Translations under genes and position numbers: made by a program
NCBI GenBank assembly: GCA_023014485.1
Contig: JAJOZX010005610.1
Location: 223,501 to 287,500 of the forward strand
Origin: Bathynomus jamesi
Lineage: Eukaryota; Arthropoda; Malacostraca; Isopoda; Cirolanidae
Length of the DNA stretch: 64,000 nt
Direction of reading: 5' to 3'
In this document: in pieces, positions 12,301 through 25,045 of the stretch
Numbering within the stretch: position 1 is the stretch's first letter
Layout: the number at the start of each line of letters is the position of its first letter
The notes under the pieces: generated by a model
Databases searched by the model: none
What the model was told of the DNA's origin: nothing
The model's input: the letters and a program-made list of their open reading frames with translations, nothing else

Positions 12301-15300
12301 TGTGTTTTTCTCCAGGAGACTATCCTGGCTGTGCGGGGGCTCCCTCGTCTCTCTGGCTATGATGGTTTCCCTTGCACCCCGGATGAGCGCACACGCAGGC
12401 GGGGTGCGGCGATTTATGTGCATCATTCGTTACCATAGCGAGATGTGCCTCTTCGCACTTCCTTGCAGGCTGTGGCTGTGCGGCTCTTTTTAGATCGCCA
12501 GTACACTGCTTGCTCGATTTATATTCCTCCTCATGACCCTCCTTCTCGCAACGCGGTTCGCGAGTTGGTACTGCAACTGCCTCGACCGTTTCTCCTCCTC
12601 GGGGACTTTAACAGTCGCGACCCGGCTTGGGGAGATGTCCGGTCGACTAATGTTGCTGGTATGTTACTCTCCTTAATGGAGGAACTTTCCTTTGCGTGCC
12701 TCAATTCCGGTGACCCTACTTACTTCCACGAACCCACGGGTTCATTTACCTGTATTGATCTCTCCTTGGTGTCCCTCGATGCCTTACTCGATTTTTCGTG
12801 GAAGGTGTTGGGGGACTCTTATGGCAGTGATCATTACCCAGTCTGTCTTGAGCCGGTCGGACCGCAGCCGGGTGTCTCGTCTCGACCGAGGTGGTGCCTT
12901 GCGCGGGCTGACTGGCCATCCTTCCGAGCTCGTTCCGTCATTGCCCGTTCGGTGTTGAGCTTTGGCTCTGTGGATGAGAGCTTGGAGTTCTTCGAGCGGG
13001 TATTGATGGGCGTCGCGGAGGGCTGTATTCCTCGATCTTCCGGTAACCCGCGGACGCGTAGCGTCCCGTGGTGGACTCCAGCATGTCACCGGGCGGTGTG
13101 CGAGAGGAAGAGGGCGACGCGCCGCTTCCACCGCACCCGGCGCGCGGACCACTTGATTGAGATGCGGCGGGCGAAGGCTTTCGCCCGCCGGACTCTCAAG
13201 TTGGCCCGTCGGGCCTCTTGGCGTGCTTTTGTGTCCGGCATTTCCTCGTCTACCCCTTCTGCTGCTGTGTGGCGGAAGGTACGTAGTATCGAGGGGAAGC
13301 CGGTCCTTGCTAGTCGCCCTGTCCTTCGGGACGGGGACGGCTTCCTTTCGGATCCTGTTGCTGTGGCCGATCGGCTGGCTGGGGCTTTTGCTGCGGTTTC
13401 CCGTTCGCCTTCAGCTGCGGATCGTCCTTTGTCGAATGTTACGTTCCCGCCGCCTGGGAACGAGCCCTATAACCGTCTCTTTACGATGCGGGAACTTCGG
13501 GCTGCCTTGGCAACCCGTCGTTCTTCCGCCCTGGCCCTGATGACATTCCGTATGACTTTCTTTGGAATCTGCACCCGATGGCCCTACACTTCTTGCTGGA
13601 TCTTTTCAACCGGGTGTGGGTTGAGGGGTCGTTCCCTTCCCGTTGGAGGGAGGCGATTGTGGTCCCGATACCTAAGCCGGGGAAGGATCCGGCGGAGGTG
13701 GCGGGCTATCGGCCTATTGCCTTGACGAGCTGCTTATGCAAGCTCCTGGAAAAGATGGTGGCCGTTCGACTTTCATTTACACTGGAGTCGCTTGGGTCAT
13801 ACCCCCCGACCCAGTATGGCTTTCGTCGATTTCGGGGTACTCTGGACCCCCTTCTCCTCCTTGGTCATGATGTACGGGAGGCCTTTTCCCGCCGGAATCT
13901 TGTTCTGGCCGTCGTCTTCGATGTCCAAAAGGCCTATGACACGACCCGTCGGGGAGTTGTCATGGACCGTTTGAAGTCTCTTGGTTTTGTGGGCTTTTTG
14001 CCCACATTTCTTCGTAACTTCCTCTGCCGTCGCACTTTCCGCGTCCGTAATGGTGCGGCCCTATCTGACCTGTATGTTCAGGAGGAGGGGGTGCCCCAGG
14101 GGTGTGTCTTGAGCGTCTCCTGCTTCAATCTGGTCATGTCTGCGCTACCGGGAGCCCTTCCGCCCTCGGTGCGATGTTCCATCTATGCCGACGATCTGGC
14201 TGTCTATGCCGCGGGAACGAGTCCCCCCCTCGTGGAGAGGCAAGTCCAACTCGCGGTCAATCGGGTTGAACGCTGGGCGTCGTCGGTGGGCCTTACGCTG
14301 TCTTCCCCGAAGACTTCGTGTGTGGCCTTCCTTCCGTCGAGGAGACGGGGGTCCGGCGCCGTCCCGACCTTTAATCTTACACTCGGGGGTCAGCCTCTGG
14401 CCCTCGTTCAGTCGGTGCGTTTCCTGGGGGTGGTTTTCGACAGCCGTTTGAGCTGGGTTCCCCACCTTGCCGGCTGCGCGAGTCTGTAAGACGTACCCTG
14501 GATTTACTGGGACATCTATCGCATACTACATGGGGCGCGGATAGGCGGACACTCCTCCGTTTGTACGTGTCCTTGGTACAATCCAAATTAGATTATGGGA
14601 GTGTGGTGTATGGCTCCGCCTCCCGTACGGCCCTTCGGATACTGGATCCCGTCCTCTCTAGAGGACTGCGCATGTCATCTGGCGCCTTCCGCTCCTCTCC
14701 GGTTGATAGTCTGCAGGTTGAGTGCGACATCCCTCCCTTGGGGGATCGGATGTCGTTCCTCATTGCTAAGCACTATCTCCGGATCCTCCGTCTTCCCAAC
14801 TCTCCTCTGTTCCAGGTGGTGGAGAGGCGTTCTGCCGGGATGAGGGTTGGTATTTCACCGACACGGTGACCTCCCTCCTCGATGGTATGGGCACTCCTCC
14901 TCCATCCGTTATACCGGTCTCTTTCAGGGGTGTTGCACCTTGGGAGAGCACCCCTGTTGCGTGCTGTAGGGCGTTGCGCCCCGTTCGCAGGACCGATTCG
15001 GACTCTGCCTTGCTTCGGTCTCTGTTCCTTCAGCATGCGGCGTGTCACTCTGCATGTGTTGCGGTCTTCACGGATGGCTCGAGGTCGTCGGGGGCGTTGG
15101 AGCCGCGGCTGTTCCCCAGTCGTCTGCCCTTGCTCCCCGATGTACCCGTCTCCCTGATGAGGCTTCCGTTTTCACGGCGGAGCTCTATGCCATTCTGAGC
15201 GCTCTGGAGGTGGTGCGGAGCATCCGGATGGGTCGTTTGCCATCTATTCGGATTCCCGCAGTGCCCTGGATGGCCTGGAGTGTTTTGACCCTGTCCACCC

Positions 15301-18300
15301 ACTGGTCCGACGAATCCAGCTACTGTGCCATACTCTTGTCGCTTTCGGTGGCAAGGAGGTGGTATTTTGCTGGGTCCCAGCACATGTTAACGTGGCTGGA
15401 AATGAGGCTGCCGATCGAGCTGCCCGTTCCGCGTGCCGACTGCAGGTTTCACCCGTGTCCCTCCCTTTTTCCGATTATATCCCTGGCTTCCGTAGGTTTT
15501 TGCGCTCCCGGTGGCAGAGTCGCTGGGATGGCGCTACGGATAACAAACTTTGCAAGATTAAACCAAGTTGGGATGTTGGGCCTCTTCCTTCATCGGTCGC
15601 GCCATAAGGAGGTGGCTCTGGCCCGCCTCCGTATTGGCCACACCCACCTGACCCATGGCTATTTGATGGCCGGGGATCGGGTGCCCCGATGTCCCAATTG
15701 TGACGTCCTACTTACAGTTGCCCACCTCCTGGTGGAGTGTCCGCTTTACTCTGCGCTGCGCGCAGAGTATTTTCCCTTTTTGGAGAGCGTCGGGCCTTGT
15801 GATAGGCTTGGCGCTCTTCTGTCTGAAGGTCCCTACTTTTCGATAACCGGGTTGTTCTCCTTCCTCTTTCGCTCCCGACTCCTTTACCGGCTGTGACTCC
15901 GCTATGATCTTTCTGCTTTCCCCCGACCTCCTCCTCCTCCTCCTCCTCCCCCGTCTATTGTTCATTTCCATTAGTTGTTCCATAATCTTCGTCCTGTGTT
16001 CGCTCTGCTATCCACCTTTCTTTTGGTGGCCATGAGCGGTCATACTTTGAAACAAAAAAAAATATATATATATATACAGTATATACAGTGTGTGTGTGTG
16101 TGTACAGGAGTTCGTTTCTAGGAGCATGGATACCGATAAAAATATATAAAATGGGGACTCAATCCAAACAGGGGACGTCAACTACGGAAATTTTAAAAAC
16201 TACTTGAGCATCATCCAATACCATTTATAACAATATTGCCACATTTTGATACCTCCAGAATTGTTTGTGTGCTTACGTATTCTGTTGTGTGTTTTTTATG
16301 CCTGAATCAGTGGCGCTGCCTAACAGATACAAGCTGAAACACGAGTTCATAGGCTCCAGTGTGTATTTTTATTGGTTTTTAGTTTGGAATTCCAGCCGAG
16401 CTTTGAACGGCCAAGCTCTAAAGGGACACCTTAACTTATAGCCTAAGTTGAGCTAGACTAAAACAGATTTTATGGAGGTCCTATTCGGTCCTACTTCAAG
16501 GTTGTCGACTCGACGAGGGCCTACTTTAGGCCTAAGTTAGTATAAATAAAAAAAGGGGCAATATTTATGGTCTTCTTTCTAAAACTTACAACAACAACAC
16601 AACCTGCACCACTGAACGGTGCAACAATCCTGCATCTAAACTACAAAACTGAATTACAAGAGAGTTCTCTATAAGACTACGCCCTATTAGTGCCACATTG
16701 AACAAAAGAGCAGAAGGGACGGTTGGCTCTAAAATAAATGACAATTTTTCCCTAACCTTACAATTATGAGATGAATTTGTATATTTTAACTTAATATATA
16801 CACACAAGCAATTAATTTATTGGGGTTGTTTAACCTCCTTCGCAACATCTAAGGTCATATGACGGAGGGGACCTACAGCTTTACGTGGGATCCGAACCAC
16901 GGGTCGCTACATAATCTGGGCGGGGAGGACGGTCTCCCATCCAACTACTATCCAGACCCGATGATATAGCCTATACAAGCAATGCTGCATTAATCAGTTG
17001 TCATCATATCGTTGTGGGATTATAGTGGCTCTTCCTCTTCTAGATTTAACAGCTGTGAAGAAATTAACATTTAAGAAATTAACATTTAAGAAATTAACAA
17101 TAACGCGCTCTTTTAATAAATCATTGTTTTATTCCAAATTAAAATCGCCATCCATACAAAATATATGAAGGCCTTACTATGAAGCACATTTATTAACTAA
17201 AAACTAATGAAGTTTTGACTAACATAATTTTTTAATTTTAAACATAACTGGAGTTTTTTCTCTAATATATAAAAGCGTATTCACTGTAAACATATTTGCT
17301 ATGTCCCCAGAATCACGCATATGTTTCTGCCTTCAAATTCTTTTCCACTCTTATTTGTATAATGCATGATCTTGAAAAACAATATCTAGCCAAGTTGGTC
17401 AAAGTTTAAACATCTGGTATGTATGCATATGTATGTGGGTATGTAATACTGTATTCAAGCACTGAAGAAAGAGAGAGGAGGAGGGTGCGGAGGGTGCGAA
17501 GAGTGTTACTGAACCGACACAGATGATGATGATGATGATTATAAAATCCACAAATACACATTTCGTTTGCTTATCGAATTTTGACACACATAGTCCATTG
17601 TCTTTGTGAATGGCTAAACTTTTCTCTTCCTACTTCTAAAGGCGATTGCCTGTTGTAACTAATTATGGTAATTAACTGTTATTAATAATGCCTTCGCGCT
17701 TGCAGTACCTGACACTAATGAAAACCCCAGATGTTGCGACAGGGATGCCAATTCCCCGAGTGCTTCCCCATTATGGTGACAGAGAAAGATGCTTTTTTTG
17801 CCCTCTTCAAGCAAAACTGCCTTTCTGTCGTTAGATCGGTGCCAGGAGTGTCGTACAACTGCAAATTTGGCAAGTCAAAATTAGTTCTGTTGCTCACTCG
17901 CATTCGGAATTTTCAAATTAATGCGAATAATAGGTTATTATATTCTTAAACGTCTCCAATCTACTGAAATAAAAACAAATTTATGTAATTTTTCACAACC
18001 CTCAACTTTATTTAACTTGTTTCTGAAGAGTAGCACAATTATGCTTCGAATGTCACAAATATTTTAGAATTTTATTAAGATTTTATCCAAAATTTTACTT
18101 TGTTCGTGTTTTGAATAGAATTTGGTTTCAGTGTACTAAATTAAATTAAACCCAATGAATTGAATTTGATTGAATTTAAAAACCCAATCGTTTTTAGATT
18201 TTATTCTTGTGAAACTTTATTGTCTGCTAAATTTATTTAAAGTATTTATTAATTAATGGCGAATTTTCATGATTCTTCAAACATTTTTTATTTAACTAAA

Positions 18301-18932
18301 AATCTTTACATAAATTTTAGGTCCTCGATCTCAAATTAACGAAATTAGCTCTTACATCGACGCCAACTGGGTGTACGGAAGCAACATGGAGACAGTGAGT
18401 AGACTTCGCCTCTTCAAAGGAGGCCTTCTGAAGGTGGGTCAATTTGACATTCGAGAATCAACTGGGCAGGTTCTTGTGCAAAATGTGAAGGATAGGGTAC
18501 GATAAGAGTAAAAAGCAACACTGTCAAATCTTCCAAATGAGGCGGGATTTGAACATTGGCCATTAGGTCGAAACGAAAGTAACAGTAGTGAATATGTTTT
18601 CATGCAGGAAGGTGGGGCCAAGGGCGAGCGCCCGCAAAAACGCCCCCTATATAAGAAGGAGAGAGCCGCAATCAAGGTCTCCGAGGCCACTTTTTTTAAA
18701 TTTTGAAAAGATTGTGTAGTGTGTAAAATGCATGTATGTGTAGTGATGAATAGAGGGAGAAGTTTTTGAGAGCATGTTGTATTGCTGACAGGGTAGATGA
18801 GACACGTAAAAAGATCAGCTAAAGAGGCCAGTGACAGGAGAAACGGGAGTTCCAACACTTCCTTTCTCCTGCCAAACGTACCCCTCCCCCTTCGATGTAG
18901 TGTAGTTCCCTGGTCGATTGGTGTCTACAATC

Positions 18933-18979
<47 letters not shown>

Positions 18980-21900
18980 TATAGATATAGATATATAGAT
19001 AGATAGATATATATATATGTACAGGGTGGGTAAAAAAAAGTAACCCCTCAGAGGTAAACTGTTACATTAAAAAAAGTAAGGGGACTAGAGCTTCCAAACT
19101 TCATAGATGCTTACCTTAGCATGTTGTTCATCTTAATGAGAAGTTGCTCGTTGTGTCCCCCTTCCCCTTCCTGCTCAACGAAGGCCTCCAAACGTGGATG
19201 TTAGGCTTCATAGCGAGAAATTTCGAATTTAAATCGAAGAATATTATATTGCCCTCATGAGTCAGGCCTCATTTGGAATATGCCGTTCAGTTTTGGTGCC
19301 CGTATTTGCGTGAGGATATTGATAGGTTAGAAAGGGTTCAGCGTCGTGCCACGAAACTAATTCCGTCATTGCGCAACAAGCCTTACGAAGATAGAATTAA
19401 AGAGTTAGACTTGCATTCACTCGAAACTAGGAGATTAAGGGGGGAGCTTATTGAAGTTTTCAAAATCGTTAATAACATCGATAACGTAAATTTTGACAAA
19501 CTGTTCACTTTCGATAATAGCAATACTCGTAATAACGGATTTAAGTTGCGTGGCAGACGTTTCATTACTACTAAAAACTTCTTTACGTTTAAAGTAATTG
19601 ATAAATGGAATAATCTTCCCGCGCCTGTCGTGAACTCTACCAGCGTTAATGTGTTTAAGAACCGTCTTGACCGACATTTTAAAAATATTAACGTTGTTTA
19701 AAATAAAAAAAAACAATTAGCAACAGGAGCTCTGGGGGTGGTGGTCGAGGATGAGTCTGTTGACGATTAATGCCAGCTTGTGACATGCCAGCGTGTGATG
19801 CCAGCAATAAAATTATTAACAAAAAAAAAATTAGACTAACACGAACGTAGATGTAGCTCGTAACGTAAACTAACCCACTTTTTGTTTAACTTTACCTACT
19901 TTTTTTTTCTTATCCTCTCCTTACTTTGCATGGCTGTAACTCTTTTCTTGCATGTTTGTAGTTTGCATGGTATGACAGTGAGTTAAGACTGTGTTTGCAT
20001 GGTTTGTAAGCGTTCTTATTTTACTTCTTTTCATCTTTCACCCCTTTCCGGCAGAGTGGGCTGCATCCTCTACCCAGAGCCGGATTTAGACGTGTGGAGG
20101 CCCTGGGCAGCCTCCATGTGGAGGCCCCCCTACCTTAGGGGAAGACATAATTGAAGTCATCCATAAGATTCATAATATAATTAACATACATACACTTTCA
20201 AAACATCGTGCACTCTTGTGTCTGTCCATTCCACTCATTTCTGCAAAAAATGAAAGCCTCGGGTTACTCGGGTATTCCATTATAGTGAGAGTAGGCCTAA
20301 AAGAGTAATAAAAACAAAATAATAATCAGTACACAACAAATAGTAATTGGTAAAAGTTTATGTACTACAGTGGTATTGGATGCGCGTGTTTTTTTGTTGA
20401 TCATCTATCGGGTTTTTCTAGTTTCGGGTTTTTTCTATTTTGATAATGGCTTGTCAATATGTGGAGGCCCCAAGATGTGGAGGCCCATGGGCAGCTGCCC
20501 ACTTTGCCCACTCCTAAATCCGGCCCTGCCTCTACCTCCCTATGGAGTGGAGGACTGGTCTGCAACAGCTGGAAGTATTCTCTTCGACTATTTTTCCGAC
20601 TTGTCGGCAGTGGCCGGCGGATGGATGGTGATGGTGTCTTTCTCTCTTTCTGAATGAATTTTAACTCACGAGTGATAGGTTTTCCTACTTACTTAACCCC
20701 TTATTCTCTTCTCTTAACCTCTTACTTTCTTCTTTCTCTCGGGCTAACCTTAGCGTGGATCTTAGGGTCTTTATTAGCCTTAGCTTCTGTAGATCTGTAG
20801 AATACACCTGTTTACATATCGTTGTGACACCTTCTCTCAGCCGAGCAGAATTCTTTCGCGTAGTTCAACTATGTCTCTTATATTGGTACCAGGGATGTAA
20901 ACTTGGACTTCAGGGCTTCCCAAACACCATAATCTAGTGGTGAAAGATCGGGGCTACTAGCCGACCACATATTGGGTTCGATAAAATCCGGTGTTTCGTT
21001 CTCAAGGAATGTGACAGTTTGGCGTGCTTTGTGAGCAGGGCCTCCATCTTGTTGGAAAGTATATCTTTCACCACTAATTCGTCGAATATCAGTTAGATAG
21101 AGTGAAATATATACTTTCCAACAAGATGGAACCCGTGCCCACAGAGCACGCCAAACTGTCACATTCCTTGAGAACGAAACACCGGATTTTATCAAACCCG
21201 ATATGTGGCCGGCTAGTAGCCCCGATCTTTCACCACTAGATTATGGTGTTTGGGAAGCCCTGAAGTCCAAAGTTTACATCCCTGGTGCTGGCACCAATAT
21301 AAGAGACATAGATGAACTACGCGAAAGAATTCTGCTCGGCTGGGAGAAGGTATCTCAACGATATGTAAACAGGTGTATTGATCAGTGGGGTCCACGTTTG
21401 GAGGCCTGCGTTGAGCAGGAAGGGGGACACATCGAGTAACTTCTCAATTAAGACGAACAACATGCTAAGGTAAGCCTCTATGAAGTTTGGAAGCTCTAGT
21501 CCCCTTACTTTTTTTAATGACAGTTTACCTGGAGTGCGTCGACGAATTTAAGGGTCCGGTGGGGACAATAAAATGCTTGGCAAAGTTTTTATTTTAATTT
21601 ACTTGAATCAGAATGCCTTAATATTTGAAATAAAATTAAATGGAAGTCAAGTCGTTTCTTGTTTGACTTTAAATCAAAGTTACTTATTAGACTCAGCTAG
21701 ATATGTGTCCCAAAGACTTCTTAAGCAATAAGTTGCTTAATCTAATGTCTGTTTGCTTCTCCTCCTGAAGGGAGATAATAACGGATTGGGCTTCCAACTC
21801 CAATCCGGAGATTGGCATTCAAACGCCGCGTGCGAAACTCTGCCGAAATCTGAATTAATTTCTCTATACGAATTCGGGCCGCTGACCCGATCCGGAGATC

Positions 21901-24900
21901 TGCGTCTAACCGCTCAGTGCAAAAATCTGAGTTAAGGGTGCTGAGCCCCTTCTTTTATATTCGAAAAGACGGAACTCCTTGACGTCATTCGCATGTGGTG
22001 GTGACGTTATTACCGCGTGTCTTCCGTTTGGTAGAAAGGATTTATCAACGCGAGGTGCTTAGGTCACTTAGCGTGTGACTTCCGTTTGAAAGGAAATACT
22101 GAATGAATAATATAATTCTTAAAATAATCTAAACTTTTTGCTCACAGTTCCGTTTCAGGAACGTATTTGGGGTACACAAAGTACGTCAATTATATAAAAT
22201 TAAATAAACCCTTTGTTTGCATGGGTTGTGGCTATGAACTTGACTTTGAATTTACAGCCTCGGACATTGTCTGATTTTAATCGAAATAAAGTAAATTGGA
22301 AGTGAAGGAGGCGAATATAACAGCCGCCCTACCTTTAAAAAAAAAGAAACAATAAAAAACTAAACTTCTCTCTCTCTCTCTCTCTCTACATATATATATA
22401 TATATATACAGGGTGGCCCATAAGTCCCAATCGGTTATAATTAAAGCAAAGATCCATCTAGCGAATTTTTAAAAAATTACATTAATTTTTTAAAAATCAA
22501 ACTTATTAGAACTTATTAGAAAATTTTTACTTTGATTTTTTTTTCGTATTTTCGCTTTAATTATAACCAGTTGGGACTTATGGACCACCCATATATATAT
22601 ATATATGCTATGAAACTTAAGTAGGTCACGTGTGAAAATTATTAAATTGAAATGAATCTTTGAAAGATGATTTTTTTCTGGTTTAATTGTTTAACTCACG
22701 CAAGTTAATTAGCAGTTGAAATATTAAAAATTAATTATTCCTACTCGCAACTTCGTCATTTGGGGAACAAAATTAATCAGACTTAAAAAGTGTCACATGA
22801 AGTGAGTCGCGCCTTCTGTTATTGAGTTTCCTTAAATCGTGAGATCAAACGAAAGTGATTTCATCGCGTACCGAAAATGGAAAATGTACATACTTTTCTA
22901 GTTCGGAAGAAGCACATTGTTTACATATTCCGTCAAGTTCGGTATAGATGCCGGGAATGCGTACATGCACGCATTTAATGTTTCTATAGCTAGCTCTTAG
23001 CTTTATCTTTATAATAATAACAATAATAATTCCGAGTCATATTATGAAATGGTAAGGTAACATTCAAATGTCCCATATCCCAAGGAAGTGGAGCTTAGGG
23101 ACCCGAGCAAATGCTACCTAAGCCAGAGTCAATTAAGTAGGAGTGGCCGGCCCGCCGCCTCAGCGCGACATAAGACACCCACCCAGCTCTGGGCAATACT
23201 GGGGTTCGAACCGACGACTCAGAGATTCTCAGCATTGCCGAGCGGGCGCTCTAACTGATCGAGCCACGGGACGCTCTATATTACAGAATGCCTTTAATTA
23301 AATAAAGGTAAACCAGTCCATAAAATAAGGTGTCACCTAAGAATGTCTCTTCAGTCTCTCCCCGTGTTTCGAGAATATGGACTCATGGATTTGTTGCCAC
23401 TCAAAATAGAGGACCCTGACCAGGGGTGCATCAGACCCAACAAAGACCTCTTCTGCTTCGACGCAGGCGACGGCAGAGTCAACGAACAGTTGGTAAGTGG
23501 AAGCATAGTTTTGAAAGTGTTTAGGAGGGACCTAGAATTCTTCGGAACCTTTAGAAAAACTTTTCTAGAAATATTTAGGTCTTAAACTCTAGAAACAGTG
23601 ACGTTATGTGAAAATTACAGAAATCTGTGAAGTGAAAAGGTAACAGCCAGAAAGCTCATTTCTCGACGATGTGGGAGTATGTAGTCCAAGGGTTACCTTT
23701 GTACACCGTAACCACTTAGTTATCGGGTGCCGAGATTCATGAAGTACATGAAATGAAAAACTATTACACTGAGCGACTAGCTACAGATATAATTTAAATT
23801 ATTTATTTGACAGTGATGATAATCATAAAATATTTAAATACGTCTAAATTACCACATATCTTCAGAAATAAATGAATAACATTTAATTCAAAATTTAAGG
23901 TGTTGGCTGTTGTTCACACACTAATGCTGAGAGAGCACAACCGAATTGCCACCGAACTTCATAAGATCAATCCACATTGGGGCGATGAGAAGTTATACCA
24001 AGTACGTCAACCAAATTATTGATATACTTTATTTTATTTTTATTATTCTATTTTTTTTTTAAAAGAAGACAAACAAAGGCTTGAAAATGTTCAACCCAGA
24101 GCGATTAAACTAATTCCGTCTCTTCGTCACAAATTATATGATCGGCCCGAGTAGCTTCATGTTCTCCAAATGAAGATTCGCCGATCTTAATTTACATTCC
24201 TTAGCCCGCCATTGAGCCTGTATGCTTAGAGAAGCATATAGGCTCAAAGGCGAGCTCATCCAGGTCTTTAAACTTCTGAATAAGATCAATAATGTTGATT
24301 ATTCTAAACTTTTTACGCTAAACATGAACCCGAATCGTAACAACCAGTGGTGTAGTGCTGTGGGAACGCGTGGGAACGGCGTTCCCTTACTTTTTTTGGT
24401 AGACGGAACGGCGTTCCCTCACTATTTCAAATAAATCCGAACTTACAAATCTCTAACGTCATGAAATTTTAAGTCCCACCCCTAGAAGAAATATGAGAAA
24501 GAATCATTAACTGTTTCATTTCTTTTAGCTTCGACTGAGGCAATGCTAGCCTATAAAGATCTGATGAAACAGTCACCACGGCGTACCAGTTGTTAACTTT
24601 TTTTAGTTAATCATTCCAGTTGTTAGCTATTTTTATTGATCGTACTGGATGTCATATATCTTAACCTTGTGTTCAGGATCTCTTTGAGTAACTCTTCTCC
24701 CTTTCTGTTTATTACGACAATTTAAATATGCTTCGCCTATAAAGGTATTTTAAGTACTTTGATTTGTATATAAGTGAATCGATTGGGGGTGTGTATTTTC
24801 ATTTTCCAACCGTTCAAAAAAATTCTCGGCAGTTTTTTTCTTTATTTCCAAACTTGCTCTGTTTTGACGGGGAGTGGCATGAGGAGGAGGAGGAGGAGGA

Positions 24901-25008
24901 GAGTCTTCTTGCTTTTCTGTGCTTGTTCTTCTCTCTGTGAATTTGTGGCTGCATGAAGGCTACAGGTGCTCCCTCGAATCAGCTAAGCTATAACGCCGTT
25001 GTGTGTGT

Positions 25009-25045
<37 letters not shown>

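Larger units (their letters stand above)
9680..16066 (+). mobile_element. GC-rich LINE with gag, endonuclease, RT and RNase H (I-group-like)
   Basis: A 6.4-kb non-LTR retrotransposon bounded by a 16-bp duplication (TATATATATACAGTAT at 9664-9679 and 16067-16082) and an A-rich 3' end. ORF1 is a CCHC gag. ORF2 has an APE-type endonuclease, RT (YADD), RNase H and a C-terminal CPNC...H...C zinc motif. The RNase H and three-knuckle gag fit the I/Nimb/R1 group. It is far more GC-rich than the surrounding DNA. Most frame breaks are one-base losses in G or C runs; one in-frame TAG lies at 12436-12438. The perfect duplication indicates recent insertion into the SINE tail in the peroxidase intron 8679-17705. 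Confidence 0.93.
19023..21535. mobile_element. Fold-back mariner (DD37D) interrupted by a LINE
   Basis: The left end CAGGGTGGGTAAAAAAAAGT begins at 19023. 19023-19203 and 20808-21090 form the left arm (transposase on minus), and 21090-21535 the right arm (transposase on plus). Both arms encode the C-terminal half: [30 protein letters not shown] and [17 protein letters not shown]. The spacing between the two Asp residues is 37. The arms carry substitutions. A LINE fragment (19204-20807) sits inside the left arm, separating CCAAACGTGG from AATACACCTG. Confidence 0.85.

Noticed and set aside
10245..15983. Many minus-strand open frames in the GC-rich LINE
   Set aside because: High GC keeps the antisense frames open; all conserved motifs are on the plus strand.
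18439..18858. 139-codon minus-strand open frame
   Set aside because: Low-complexity Leu/Ser-rich reading in an intron, with no family resemblance or splice support.
23341..23354. Starting the peroxidase exon at 23342
   Set aside because: The AAG acceptor there gives the wrong phase; CAG at 23352-23354 keeps phase 0.
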